A stretch of DNA of 64,000 nt from Chryseobacterium balustinum (GCF_900168205.1 NZ_FUZE01000022.1:17329-81328); one strand, 5' to 3'; shown: positions 52,037-61,449, counted from the stretch's first letter. Notes: generated by a model from the sequence alone, not told the origin. Numbers and translations: made by a program.

Positions 52037-53464
52037 ATGTATCAGAAACTAACTCCTAAACAAAAAGCATTAACAATTAATCTAGATCCTACTATTTATG
52101 GTACTTTCGCAGAAATTGGAGCAGGGCAGGAAACTGTACGACACTTTTTTAGAGCAGGGGGGGCTTCCGGTACAATTGCTAAGGCAATGTCGGCCTACGA
52201 CAAAGATTTTAGTGATGCCATCTACGGAAAAGAAGTAAAAAATAGGTATGTTACTCAAAACAGACTTAGAAAAATGCTTCGCTATGAAGTGTCACTAATT
52301 GAAGAAAGAATTTCAAGAGACACTAATCCCGGAAGAAAATATTTTTCTTATGCAAACACGGTAACGACCATCAATTTTGATAAAACTGTGAAAGGTCACG
52401 GTTGGGTCGGAATTCGTTTTCAGGTGAAAGAAAATGAAGATTACAACGAGATTGTAATTCACGTAAAATTCAAAGAAAATGATGCTACTTTGCAGCAGGA
52501 AACACTGGGTAATCTTGGGGTAAACCTTATTTACGGAGCATATAATTATTACGACAATCCAAGAAGATTGATAGAATCTCTTTATGATGAGGTTTCTACA
52601 GACAATCTTGAGATTGATATGATCGATTTCAGCGGTCCGGCTTTTGCTTATGTTGATAACAGACTGATGTCTTTGCAACTGGTGAAAAATAATATGACCG
52701 ATGCTGTAATTTTTAATGCTGAAGGTAATAATATGCTTCCTGCGGATATTTTATATAAAAAAAATATTTTTGCGGTAAGAGGAAGTTTCAGACCGGTGAC
52801 CAAAGTAAATATAGATATGATTCGCAACGGAATGGAAATGTTCCTGAAAGATGCTATTTGTACACAAGAAGAAACTGAGGTTCTTATTGAAATTACCATT
52901 TCAAACTTACGTGCAGACGGAGATATTGATGAAAGAGACTTTTTGGATCGTGTAGATGTTTTAGGCAAATTAGGTTATACCGTTATTATATCAAACTTCT
53001 CAGAATATTACAGATTGATAGATTATTTCTCACATTATACCAATGGAGATATTGGCGTAACGATGGGGGTAAATAATATGTTGATGGTGTTTGACGAGAA
53101 ATATTATAAAGATCTTTCCGGAGGTATTTTGGAAGCTTTTGGTAAGTTTTTCAGAAACGGAATGAGAGTTTATTTGTATCCTTACAAAGATCCTGAAACT
53201 CACGAATTATTAGATTCTTCAAACCTAAAAGTAGAAGAAAATCTAAAAGAATTGTACAAATATTTCAAACACAACAACCGTATTGTAGATATTACCAACT
53301 ATAATCCTGAGTTTTTGGAAATATATTCAAGAGAAATTCTAAGAAAAATCGCATGCAATATCAGCGGTTGGGAAAACCAGCTTCCTGATGGCGTTGCAGA
53401 AATGATAAAAGAAAGAGGAATGTTCGGGTTTAAAAACGAACTTTCTCTGAAACAATTTTCATAA
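52037..53464 (+). CDS. Conserved Bacteroidota protein of unknown function
   Basis: 475 residues, soluble, no signal peptide. Characteristic segments are GTFAEIGAGQETVRHFFRAG near the N-terminus and GDIGVTMGVNNMLMVFDEKY around residue 338. Databases attach misleading names (TonB-dependent receptor, nicotinamide nucleotide adenylyltransferase) to this family. I see neither a barrel nor a HxGH nucleotidyltransferase motif, so I leave the function open. Followed after 11 bp by the GAF gene. Confidence 0.8.
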   Translation: MYQKLTPKQKALTINLDPTIYGTFAEIGAGQETVRHFFRAGGASGTIAKAMSAYDKDFSDAIYGKEVKNRYVTQNRLRKMLRYEVSLIEERISRDTNPGRKYFSYANTVTTINFDKTVKGHGWVGIRFQVKENEDYNEIVIHVKFKENDATLQQETLGNLGVNLIYGAYNYYDNPRRLIESLYDEVSTDNLEIDMIDFSGPAFAYVDNRLMSLQLVKNNMTDAVIFNAEGNNMLPADILYKKNIFAVRGSFRPVTKVNIDMIRNGMEMFLKDAICTQEETEVLIEITISNLRADGDIDERDFLDRVDVLGKLGYTVIISNFSEYYRLIDYFSHYTNGDIGVTMGVNNMLMVFDEKYYKDLSGGILEAFGKFFRNGMRVYLYPYKDPETHELLDSSNLKVEENLKELYKYFKHNNRIVDITNYNPEFLEIYSREILRKIACNISGWENQLPDGVAEMIKERGMFGFKNELSLKQFS

Positions 53465-53475
53465 AAAATATTACA

Positions 53476-53925
53476 ATGTCTGAATTAAAAAAAAGACTTT
53501 CGTCTATTCTTGAAAGTCCAAAACATAATACCGATGAGAAGCTTCAAAAAGTTTGTCATTTATTAGACCAGGAAATATCTTATTTCAACTGGACTGGTTT
53601 TTACTTTAAAAACGGGGATAAAGACGAACTGAAATTAGGTCCTTATGTAGGAGCTGAAACTGATCATATGATTATTCCTTACGGAAAAGGTATTTGCGGA
53701 CAGGTGGCTGTTTCCAACGAAACATTTATCGTTCCCGATGTACATTTGCAGGATAATTATCTGAGCTGTTCGATTGATACAAAAGCTGAAATTGTAGTTC
53801 CTATTTTTAAAAACGGGGAAAACATTGGTCAGATCGATATCGATTCTCATACCATCGATCCTTTTACGAAAGAAGATTTAGAGTTGTTGGAATGGCTTTG
53901 TAATGAAGTTTCAAAGATTTTGTAA
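53476..53925 (+). CDS. GAF-domain protein, free methionine-(R)-sulfoxide reductase-like
   Basis: 149 residues, whole GAF domain: LDQEISYFNWTGFYFKN, GKGICGQVA (Cys equivalent to E. coli fRMsr Cys94), NYLSCSIDTKAEIVVPIFKN (Cys equivalent to Cys118), GQIDIDSHTID. The Cys84 position is replaced (ETDHMII). In E. coli Cys84 and Cys118 form the catalytic disulfide, so this variant may use Cys94 instead or be non-catalytic. Probably co-transcribed with the gene upstream, 11 bp away. Confidence 0.75.
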   Translation: MSELKKRLSSILESPKHNTDEKLQKVCHLLDQEISYFNWTGFYFKNGDKDELKLGPYVGAETDHMIIPYGKGICGQVAVSNETFIVPDVHLQDNYLSCSIDTKAEIVVPIFKNGENIGQIDIDSHTIDPFTKEDLELLEWLCNEVSKIL

Positions 53926-53949
53926 TCTTATCTCAATATAAAATACAAG

Positions 53950-53974
53950 CTCCGATTTTTGTCGGAGTTTTTTT
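53950..53974 (+). terminator. Terminator after the GAF gene
   Basis: CTCCGA (53950-53955) pairs with TCGGAG (53962-53967), followed by seven T. Confidence 0.85.
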
Positions 53975-54009
53975 ATTTAAAACGTGGTCAATATAATTTA
54001 AAACAAAAA

Positions 54010-54077
54010 GTTTGTCATTCCGTAGGAATCTCGATATAGAAGATTACTGCAACTTAGATTCCTACGGAATGACAAAC
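54010..54077. repeat. Dispersed 22-bp inverted repeat element
   Basis: Arms GTTTGTCATTCCGTAGGAAT-CT (54010-54031) and its complement (54056-54077) are perfect over 22 bp with a 24-base loop. A degenerate copy with the TGTCATTCTGTAAGAATCT half and a decayed right half (GATCCCTATGAAATGGTAAAC) lies at about 61698-61770. Such REP/MITE-like elements are common in Chryseobacterium-type genomes. Confidence 0.8.
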
Positions 54078-54088
54078 CAGTGTTTTAT

Positions 54089-54817
54089 TTAATCATTAAA
54101 TTCAGCAATTAATTCTTTAAAATAATTCTCGCATTTCGCAATGTGTGTTCCGTACCACGAAAAAGCTTCACCATCCACAATCATAATTTTTTTATCAGGA
54201 TAAACCTTTTTTAGTCCGGCAATATGTTTTTCTTTAAAAGGAAAAGGCTCGGAAGATAACATAATAAAATTTGCTTCGGCTAGATCTTCTGTATGGATTT
54301 CCGGATAACGGGTTTGATTTTTAAATATATTTTCAAAACCAATTTCACTTAAAATATGATGAATGAAAGTATCTGAACCTACCGTCATGTAAGGATTATT
54401 CCAAATAAGATAAGCGACTTTTACCTTTGGATTTATCTTGGTTTGATTGAGAACTTCATAGATTTTTAGATTGAAGGCTTGTGCTCTTTCTTCTTTATTA
54501 AATAGCAATCCAAGGTTTTTCAGCAGGTAATAATTGTCTTCAATCGTCTCTGTATTATAAACAATTACTTTGAAATCCTTCATTAAAATTTCTACCTGTT
54601 CTTTAACGTTTTCTTCTTTGTTGGCTAAAATTAAATCTGGTTTAAGGCTTTTAATTTTCTCAATATTAAGATTTTTTGTACCGCCGATAATTTCTATATT
54701 TTTTACTTTTTCTGAAGGGTGAATGCAGAATTTTGTTCTTCCGATAATTTCGTTTTCTGTTAAACCTAAATCAAATAAAGCTTCTGTAATAGAAGGAACA
54801 AGGGAAATTACTTTCAT
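54089..54817 (-). CDS. BtuF-like helical-backbone metal receptor, cytoplasmic variant
   Basis: 242 residues of the periplasmic-binding-protein family (PF01497): SLVPSITEALFDLGLTENEI, IGRTKFCIHPSEKV, LKPDLILANKEEN, YMTVGSDTFIHHILSEIGFE, LSSEPFPFKEKH. It begins at the mature domain with no signal peptide, so it is probably cytoplasmic, unlike classical BtuF. Role in cobalamin or metal handling is uncertain. Confidence 0.75.
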   Translation of the reverse strand: MKVISLVPSITEALFDLGLTENEIIGRTKFCIHPSEKVKNIEIIGGTKNLNIEKIKSLKPDLILANKEENVKEQVEILMKDFKVIVYNTETIEDNYYLLKNLGLLFNKEERAQAFNLKIYEVLNQTKINPKVKVAYLIWNNPYMTVGSDTFIHHILSEIGFENIFKNQTRYPEIHTEDLAEANFIMLSSEPFPFKEKHIAGLKKVYPDKKIMIVDGEAFSWYGTHIAKCENYFKELIAEFND

Positions 54818-54927
54818 ATGAAGATTTTTATTGTCTTTTAAAGGTCATATGCAATCGCACCATTCTTATCAGGATTGGGGTTTCCAAATCATGGCGATTT
54901 CATAAAGATTTTAGACTTTGCCTAAAA

Positions 54928-56250
54928 TTACAAAAGTTTTCCGGTTAAGAAAAGGCCGGCAACAGAGAAATAAATAATTAATCCGGTAACATCGACCAAA
55001 GTTGCTACGAATGGAGCGGAAGAAGTTGCAGGGTCGAGTTTCAGCTTTTTAAGAATAAATGGAACCATAGAACCTGAAAGCGTTCCCCATAAAACAATCA
55101 TCACTAAAGAAAAACCAACACTTAAGCCTATATACGCCCAATGAATTCCATAATCAAAAAATCCTGCTTTATGCCAAACCATAATTCTCAAAAATCCGAT
55201 AATACCTAAGATTCCACCTAAAACTAATCCGGTAAAAATCTCTTTTTTCATCACGTACCACCAGTCTTTTAAACCAATTTCCTGTAATGCCATTGCTCGA
55301 ATGATCAAAGTTGCAGCCTGTGAACCAGAATTTCCTCCACTTGAAATGATTAACGGAACAAATAAAGCCAAAACAACTGCTTTCTGAATTTCATCTTCAA
55401 AAAATCCCATCGCAGAAGCGGTCAGCATTTCAGAGAAAAATAAAATAATAAGCCACATTCCTCTTTTTTTGATCATTTCCATCAAAGAGGTCTGAGTGTA
55501 AGGTAAATCTAAAGCTTCAAGTCCACCGAATTTTTGAATATCTTCGGTATTTTGTGATTCAATTTGATCTAAAATATCATCAATTGTTACAATTCCAACC
55601 AAAACTCCAGCTTCGGTAATAATAGGAAGCGCAGTTCTGTCATACTTTTCAAAATAAGTAACAGCATCTTCTTTGGATGTTGTTGTTTTAATGGCAACGA
55701 ATTGATTGTCTGTAAGTTCTGATACTAAAGTGTCTTCTTCCACCAACAATAAACTTCCTAAAGCTAAATCGTCAATAAGATGATTCCTTTCATCAACGAC
55801 ATACAGGTGATTGATGGTTTCAACTCTTTTTCCGACTTTTTTGATCTGCTGAAGACATCTTTTTACAGTCCATTCTTTTCGGATCTGGATATAATAAGGT
55901 GTCATCAGACGCGCAATAGAATCAGAATTGTAGCCGAGAAGTTTCAGGGCAATTCTTCTTTCCTGAGGATTAAGATGATTGATAGAATATTTGATCAGTT
56001 CATCCGGAAAATCCTCAAACAGAGCTGTTCTGTCATCGGGAGTCATTGCATTCAGGATTTCTGAAACATCATCGCTGCCGATGCTTCGAATGGTTTCTTC
56101 CTGGAAATCGGGATCTAAGTGCGAAAAAACATCGGCTTTGTATTGCTTAGGAACTTTCAAAAAAGCGAGCAGCCTTTCATCAGCGGGAAGTTCACTGAGT
56201 CTTTCGGCAATATCGGCTGGATTAAAAGTAAGTTCGTGTGTAGAATTCAA
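54928..56250 (-). CDS. mgtE: MgtE family magnesium transporter
   Basis: 440 residues. The MgtE N domain (about 15-125, with DDVSEILNAMTPDDRTALFE), two CBS domains (about 128-245, with MTPYYIQIRKEWTVKRCLQQ and TIDDILDQIES), and five transmembrane helices (about 278-440). The selectivity region GNSGSQAATLIIRA matches the family. Mg2+ channel gated by the CBS/N domains. Single gene. Confidence 0.92.
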   Translation of the reverse strand: MNSTHELTFNPADIAERLSELPADERLLAFLKVPKQYKADVFSHLDPDFQEETIRSIGSDDVSEILNAMTPDDRTALFEDFPDELIKYSINHLNPQERRIALKLLGYNSDSIARLMTPYYIQIRKEWTVKRCLQQIKKVGKRVETINHLYVVDERNHLIDDLALGSLLLVEEDTLVSELTDNQFVAIKTTTSKEDAVTYFEKYDRTALPIITEAGVLVGIVTIDDILDQIESQNTEDIQKFGGLEALDLPYTQTSLMEMIKKRGMWLIILFFSEMLTASAMGFFEDEIQKAVVLALFVPLIISSGGNSGSQAATLIIRAMALQEIGLKDWWYVMKKEIFTGLVLGGILGIIGFLRIMVWHKAGFFDYGIHWAYIGLSVGFSLVMIVLWGTLSGSMVPFILKKLKLDPATSSAPFVATLVDVTGLIIYFSVAGLFLTGKLL

Positions 56251-56333
56251 AACCTGAAATTTTTGATATGCAAAAATAGCTCAAATTTTTAGAATGAGAG
56301 AATCATGAGCCAAATTTAAGGTTTATTTAAAGT

Positions 56334-56891
56334 TTAAAAACCCGCTTCTGCAGAAGGTTTTATCTTTCTTAACTCCTTAAGAATGTTTTTCATAGCACCG
56401 TTGGTTCCGATTTTTATAGAATTTTCGGTAGAACCTAAAAGGCGCATATTCTTTCGGTAAGTGTCATATTCTGAAGACGTAATTAAGTTTCCTTCTGCAT
56501 CGAAAAGCTTCATACTTACGACAACCTGGTTAGAAAAAACGTATTTTCCTAATCCTACTTTGAAATATTTTACTTTAGGAACAATGACAAAGTCGGCATC
56601 ATTGTTTTTACTGTATTCGGTAATGGTTTTAGAATCGATGCTGTCATAAGAAACCTGAATTTCAGATCTCAGCATTTTATTTTTACGGAAAGCGCTGATA
56701 TTATCAGAAACTGCACTGAAGAATGCGAGATTGGTGGGTTCTTTTATTTCTTCAATATCGGGTTCCACTTCAGGATTGAAGTATAAAACTTTCTTTGTTT
56801 TATCATGATCTGAGGTTTTCTGCGCTTTTACAGAAGAAACACTGAGGATAAACACAGAAGAAATAAGCGTATAAAATAAAAAATTTTTCAT
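56334..56891 (-). CDS. Exported protein of unknown function
   Basis: 185 residues. Signal peptide MKNFLFYTLISSVFILSVSS to about residue 23 (VKAQ), then an alpha/beta domain with DADFVIVPKVKYFKVGLGKY and SMKLFDAEGNLI. This resembles the periplasmic domains that bind or modify outer-membrane components, but I do not recognise a family. No close neighbour on the same strand. Confidence 0.7.
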   Translation of the reverse strand: MKNFLFYTLISSVFILSVSSVKAQKTSDHDKTKKVLYFNPEVEPDIEEIKEPTNLAFFSAVSDNISAFRKNKMLRSEIQVSYDSIDSKTITEYSKNNDADFVIVPKVKYFKVGLGKYVFSNQVVVSMKLFDAEGNLITSSEYDTYRKNMRLLGSTENSIKIGTNGAMKNILKELRKIKPSAEAGF

Positions 56892-57112
56892 CTTTTTGTC
56901 GGGTGTAAAATTACTGTCTTTTAATGGGATGACATAATTTATTTAAGAATTTATTAACATATTTTTCTATCAATTTTAATATATGGAATCAATAATGTTT
57001 CCAAAGTCTGATGGTTTCCTTAAATATTTATTAAAAAATGCTGATAATATATTATTTAGAAATAGTACAGAGGTTTTTAATAGGCATTTTATTTCTAATT
57101 TTAAATTACTGT

Positions 57113-57143
57113 TTTGGTGATTAAAAAAATAGTCGTACTTTTG
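57113..57143 (+). promoter_or_regulatory. Promoter of rpsO
   Basis: TTTG (57113-57116) and TACTTTTG (57136-57143), 19 bp apart, match the Bacteroidota consensus. The ATG of rpsO is 36 bp after the -7 box. Confidence 0.8.
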
Positions 57144-57178
57144 CACCCGTTACATAATAATCATTAAACAATATTGGA

Positions 57179-57448
57179 ATGTACTTAACAACAGAAAAAA
57201 AAGCAGAAATTTTCGCAAAGCACGGAAAATCTGCACAAGACACAGGAACAGCTGAAGGACAGGTAGCTCTTTTCACGTTCAGAATTAACCATTTATCTCA
57301 GCACTTGAAGGCAAATCGTCATGATTTCAACACTGAAAGATCTTTGGTAAAATTAGTAGGTAAGAGAAAAAGTTTATTGGATTATCTTAAGAAAAAAGAT
57401 ATTACAAGATACAGAGCGATTATCGCTGAACTTGGATTAAGAAAATAA
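57179..57448 (+). CDS. rpsO: 30S ribosomal protein S15
   Basis: 89 residues, the standard S15 length. Hallmarks: GKSAQDTGTAEGQVALFTFR, then HLSQHLKANRHDFNTERSLV and GKRKSLLDYLKKKDITRYRA. Binds 16S rRNA in the platform. Single gene with its own promoter and terminator, followed at 1.3 kb by pnp, the same order as in many bacteria. Confidence 0.97.
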   Translation: MYLTTEKKAEIFAKHGKSAQDTGTAEGQVALFTFRINHLSQHLKANRHDFNTERSLVKLVGKRKSLLDYLKKKDITRYRAIIAELGLRK

Positions 57449-57471
57449 TCTATCCGATTTCCAAAATAAAG

Positions 57472-57501
57472 AAGCAACTTCGAAAGAGGTTGCTTTTTTT
57501 A
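57472..57501 (+). terminator. Terminator of rpsO
   Basis: AAGCAAC (57472-57478) pairs with GTTGCTT (57489-57495), followed by a T-run. Confidence 0.8.
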
Positions 57502-57641
57502 TTTTTAAAATGAGCCATAATTCTTAATCTTCAATATTTTTTTCAAAATAATATTTCTGCGCAATAAGACTGCGTATTTTGTTTTTTATTTTGCTGTATC
57601 AAAAATGAGAGCCAAAATGGTTAGATACTAAAAATAATATT

Positions 57642-58409
57642 ATGAAAATACGTTTTAAAAATAAAGAAAGAGCTGCTGCCGCAAATCTGTGTCAGGATGA
57701 ATATTTAGTTGTTGCTAAGGAACAAGATCTTAGGGTAGGATATTCTTATGTTTTCTTTAATGAAAATCTTCAGGAAATGAAGGTGAAAGATAATGCTGTA
57801 GAAATTACTGATGATAATATGAATGACATGATTCAGCGAAATGACCTTTGGTATGGAAGAAATTTCTATATTAATCAGCTTTTGGTGGAACTTTTGGATT
57901 TAAAGCCTGGAGACAACATAGGTACCCGTCATATTTGGTCGGCAAGTAAGTGCTTTAGATTTTTTGAAAAATATAATTACGAAATTCCTGATTCTTATAA
58001 AAATACAGCCTTAAACGAAACCTATAAAATAAATCTTATCGAAGGTTTTCTGATGGCTGTAAATCCCTATATTGAAAGAAAGTTTTTTGGTGGCGAGTAC
58101 TTTGAAAGTTTTGGATTTTATAAAGGAAAGGCAATTTCCGAAATAAACTTAAAGTTGGGAGAAAGTATTAATGAACTCAATGTTGAAGAATACAAAGAAT
58201 TATTAAAAAGCTTTATTAAAAGGAACTTACATGATACTCAACACAATGAAGAGAATTCTAAACTATTTTCTGACACACTTTTTATTTTAATTGATTCACT
58301 TTTTATCTACGATATTACCCGAATTTTCTCCTATAAAACTTTTTATGATGATTGTTTTGTGATAGAACATCAGAACGAATATTATTATTTGAATCAATTT
58401 TGGTATTGA
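57642..58409 (+). CDS. Hypothetical protein
   Basis: 255 residues, soluble, no signal peptide. Begins MKIRFKNKERAAAANLCQDE, with LKPGDNIGTRHIWSASKCFR near residue 87 and a Phe/Tyr-rich C-terminus. No family recognised. Good coding character, single gene between rpsO and an MFS remnant, ended by a hairpin. Confidence 0.6.
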   Translation: MKIRFKNKERAAAANLCQDEYLVVAKEQDLRVGYSYVFFNENLQEMKVKDNAVEITDDNMNDMIQRNDLWYGRNFYINQLLVELLDLKPGDNIGTRHIWSASKCFRFFEKYNYEIPDSYKNTALNETYKINLIEGFLMAVNPYIERKFFGGEYFESFGFYKGKAISEINLKLGESINELNVEEYKELLKSFIKRNLHDTQHNEENSKLFSDTLFILIDSLFIYDITRIFSYKTFYDDCFVIEHQNEYYYLNQFWY

Positions 58410-58416
58410 TAAAAAA

Positions 58417-58440
58417 ATGAGATACTTTTTAGTATCTCAT
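58417..58440. terminator. Hairpin terminator, symmetric
   Basis: ATGAGATACT (58417-58426) pairs with AGTATCTCAT (58431-58440) with a TTTT loop. It can serve both the gene at 57642 and the minus-strand remnant at 58462. Confidence 0.75.
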
Positions 58441-58461
58441 TTCATTTATATTTATGTAAAA

Positions 58462-58680
58462 TTAATGTCCCGATTTGGCTTCCGTAGTTTTTACATGGCT
58501 CAAATATTTCGTGCAATACGCTCCGAAAATTAAAATCACCAAGTAGCAAAAAACCGGAATAATAAACGAATGCTGAACTCCAAAATAATCAGCAAGAAGA
58601 CCTTGGGAAATAGGTACAATCGCACCTCCCAAAATCGCCATTATAATTGACAACATTTTGAGCCTGATTTTGATATTTTA
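58462..58680 (-). pseudogene. C-terminal remnant of a FucP-like MFS sugar transporter
   Basis: Only about 64-72 residues remain. MAILGGAIVPISQGLLADYF and HSFIIPVFCYLVILIFGAYC are the last two transmembrane helices of FucP/glucose-galactose MFS permeases, which are normally about 420 residues. A stop codon lies in frame at 58678-58680 and upstream DNA is the pnp promoter region. The gene was deleted from its 5' side. Confidence 0.7.
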
Positions 58681-58690
58681 TTGCTGAAAA

Positions 58691-58721
58691 TTTAATAAAT
58701 CATTATAATACATTATCTTTG
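58691..58721 (+). promoter_or_regulatory. Promoter of pnp
   Basis: TTTA (58691-58694, a near match to TTTG) and TATCTTTG (58714-58721) are 19 bp apart. The pnp ATG is 67 bp after the -7 box. Confidence 0.65.
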
Positions 58722-58788
58722 CAAACGAAAATTTAGACGAAATATAAATATTAAAGTGCTCAATACGGAGCGCAACACAAAACAATTT

Positions 58789-61056
58789 ATGAGTATACCT
58801 CAAGCAATTACAGAGTTGATTACTCTTGCAGACGGCAGAGAAATCACATTAGAAACAGGGAAACTGGCAAAACAAGCTGACGGATCTGTAGTAGTAAAAA
58901 TGGGCGGAACAATGCTTTTAGCAACCGTAGTAGCAAGCAAAGAAGCTAAAGACGGTGTCGATTTCTTACCATTAACAGTTGATTACAGAGAAAAATTCTA
59001 CGCTGGTGGAAAAATCCCTGGAAACTTTTTCAGAAGAGAAGCTAGACCTTCAGATCAGGAAATTCTGACGATGCGTTTGGTGGATAGAGTTTTAAGACCA
59101 TTATTCCCGGAAGATTTCCATGCAGAAGTGCAGGTAATGATTTCATTAATTTCTTATGACGGACAGTCGATTCCTGATGATTTAGCAGGTTTGGCAGCGT
59201 CTGCAGCAATTGCTATTACTGACATTCCTTTCAACGGACCAATGTCTGAAGTAAGAGTAGTAAGAATCAACGGTGAACTTTCTATCAACCCTAAATTTGA
59301 AGATCTTAAATTGGCTGACCTTGATATCATGGTTGGAGCAACGAAAGACTCTATTGTAATGGTAGAAGGTGAAATGAAAGAAATTTCTGAAGCAGAAATG
59401 CTTGAAGCAATTAACTTCGCTCACGTTGAAATTAAAAAACAAGTTGAAGCTCAGGAAAGATTAGCTGAAAAAGTAGGCAAATCTTTACCAAAAAGAGAAT
59501 ACAGCCACGAAAATCACGACGAAGCTATTCGTGAAAAAGTGTGGAAAGAAACTTACGATAAAGTATATGAAGTAGCAAAAACTCCTTCAGGAAAAGAAGA
59601 AAGAGGTGAGAAATTCAAAGCTGTTTTAGCTGAATTCTTAGCTCAATATGTAGAAAATGCTGAAGAGTTGGAGAGAGTAACTCCTTTTGCAAAAGTATAC
59701 TTCCACGATGTTGAAAAAGAGGCGATGCGTCAGATGATTATCAATGATAAAATCCGTCTTGATGGTCGTGATCCTGAAACAATTCGTCCAATCTGGAGCG
59801 AAATCGATTATTTACCGGGAGCTCATGGTTCTGCAATTTTCACAAGAGGTGAAACTCAATCTTTAACAGCTGTAACTTTAGGTTCGGTAAAAGATGCGAA
59901 CATGGTAGACAGCGTAATGGTAAATTATGACGAAAGATTCTTCTTACATTATAACTTCCCTCCATTCTCAACTGGTGAGGCTCGTCCTTTAAGAGGAACT
60001 TCAAGAAGAGAAGTTGGTCACGGAAACTTAGCTCAAAGAGCTTTGGCAAATATGATCCCTGAAGAAAACCCTTACACTATCCGTATCGTTTCTGATATTT
60101 TAGAATCAAACGGTTCGTCTTCTATGGCAACTGTTTGTGCAGGAACTTTGGCTTTGATGGATGCAGGTATTCAAATTACAAAACCAGTTTCTGGTATTGC
60201 AATGGGATTAGTAACTGACGTAAAAACTGGAAAATTCACTGTACTTTCTGATATCTTAGGAGACGAAGATCACTTAGGTGATATGGACTTTAAAGTAACT
60301 GGAACTGCAGACGGAATCACTGCTTGTCAGATGGATATTAAGATCCAAGGATTATCTATGGATATTATGGAGAAAGCGCTTCTACAAGCTAGAAACGGAA
60401 GACTTCATATTCTTGATAAATTAAATGAAACTATTTCTGCACCAAGAGAAGATGTGAAACCTCACGCTCCTAAAATGGTAATGATGGAGATCTCTAAAGA
60501 TTTCATCGGTGCTGTAATCGGACCTGGTGGAAAGATTATTCAGCAAATGCAGAAAGATACTGACACAGTTATCGCAATTGAAGAAGTTGGCGAAATCGGA
60601 AGAATCGAAATTTCTGGTGTTAGCAGAGAGAAAATCAACGAAGCGATCGCCAGGATCAACGAGATTACTTTTGTACCTGTTATCGGTGAAGTTTATCAAG
60701 GTAGAGTAGTGAAAGTAATGGATTTCGGAGCTTTCGTAGCCATTGCAAAGGGTACTGAAGGATTACTTCACATTTCTGAAATCGAGTGGGCTCGTCTTGA
60801 TAAAGTTCCTTACAACGAAGGTGACCAAGTTGAAGTGAAATTTATGGGGTACGATGACCGTAAGAAAATGAAACTTTCAAGAAAAGTTTTGTTGCCAAGA
60901 CCAGAAAGACCGGCACAAAAACCAAGAGAAGAAGGACAAGGAAGACCAGAAGGACAAAACAGACCTGAAAGGCCTGCAAGACCGGAAGGAAACAGAAGAC
61001 CTGAAGGTGAAAAACCTGCAGGAGATCAAAATCAAAATCCTTCATCTGAAGCTTAA
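58789..61056 (+). CDS. pnp: Polynucleotide phosphorylase
   Basis: 755 residues from ATG at 58789 (an in-frame GTG at 58756 is less likely because family members begin at MSIPQAITE). Two RNase PH domains (VKMGGTMLLATVVAS; PLRGTSRREVGHGNLAQRAL), a KH domain with IGPGGKIIQQMQ and an S1 domain (GRVVKVMDFGAFVAI). The C-terminus is an Arg/Pro/Glu/Gly-rich disordered tail. 3'-5' exoribonuclease and part of the RNA degradosome. Confidence 0.97.
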   Translation: MSIPQAITELITLADGREITLETGKLAKQADGSVVVKMGGTMLLATVVASKEAKDGVDFLPLTVDYREKFYAGGKIPGNFFRREARPSDQEILTMRLVDRVLRPLFPEDFHAEVQVMISLISYDGQSIPDDLAGLAASAAIAITDIPFNGPMSEVRVVRINGELSINPKFEDLKLADLDIMVGATKDSIVMVEGEMKEISEAEMLEAINFAHVEIKKQVEAQERLAEKVGKSLPKREYSHENHDEAIREKVWKETYDKVYEVAKTPSGKEERGEKFKAVLAEFLAQYVENAEELERVTPFAKVYFHDVEKEAMRQMIINDKIRLDGRDPETIRPIWSEIDYLPGAHGSAIFTRGETQSLTAVTLGSVKDANMVDSVMVNYDERFFLHYNFPPFSTGEARPLRGTSRREVGHGNLAQRALANMIPEENPYTIRIVSDILESNGSSSMATVCAGTLALMDAGIQITKPVSGIAMGLVTDVKTGKFTVLSDILGDEDHLGDMDFKVTGTADGITACQMDIKIQGLSMDIMEKALLQARNGRLHILDKLNETISAPREDVKPHAPKMVMMEISKDFIGAVIGPGGKIIQQMQKDTDTVIAIEEVGEIGRIEISGVSREKINEAIARINEITFVPVIGEVYQGRVVKVMDFGAFVAIAKGTEGLLHISEIEWARLDKVPYNEGDQVEVKFMGYDDRKKMKLSRKVLLPRPERPAQKPREEGQGRPEGQNRPERPARPEGNRRPEGEKPAGDQNQNPSSEA

Positions 61057-61080
61057 GATCATATAATCGATCATATTAAA

Positions 61081-61110
61081 ACCACCGAATTTCTCGGTGG
61101 TTTTTTTTTG
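61081..61110 (+). terminator. Terminator of pnp
   Basis: ACCACCGA (61081-61088) pairs with TCGGTGGT (61094-61101), followed by a long T-run. Confidence 0.92.
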
Positions 61111-61316
61111 TTCCTTCGAGAGTTTCAGTGATCATTTGGAATTTTTTTCTGAAAAGGATCGTTTATGCTGGCGTTTAATTTATCGCGAGGTTAAACAAAG
61201 AATTATTAAAGATCATTCTGAAAGATAAGATAAACAAAGGCGTCAACTTATTTTGAAATACAAAGGATAATACGAGATGAATTCTAATTTATTGTTTATT
61301 TTATCATATTAAGATT

Positions 61317-61382
61317 GAACCCCTACGGGGTTCTGCTATATCATCATTTGCTTTTCTACACAGATATTGCTCCTCCGGAGCA
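61317..61382. repeat. Pair of REP-like hairpins
   Basis: GAACCCC-tac-GGGGTTC (61317-61333) and TGCTCC-tcc-GGAGCA (61368-61382), 34 bp apart. Twin GC-rich hairpins of this sort are common extragenic repeats in Bacteroidota. Confidence 0.55.
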
Positions 61383-61449
61383 TTAAAGAATGTGGGATAA
61401 GGTTTTTTGGATAGAAGAATGATATTTTATACTATGTCAATAGTATTTC

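Noticed and set aside
52037..53464. TonB-dependent receptor or NMN adenylyltransferase
   Set aside because: No signal peptide, barrel or nucleotidyltransferase motif is visible. The names seem to be inherited misannotation.
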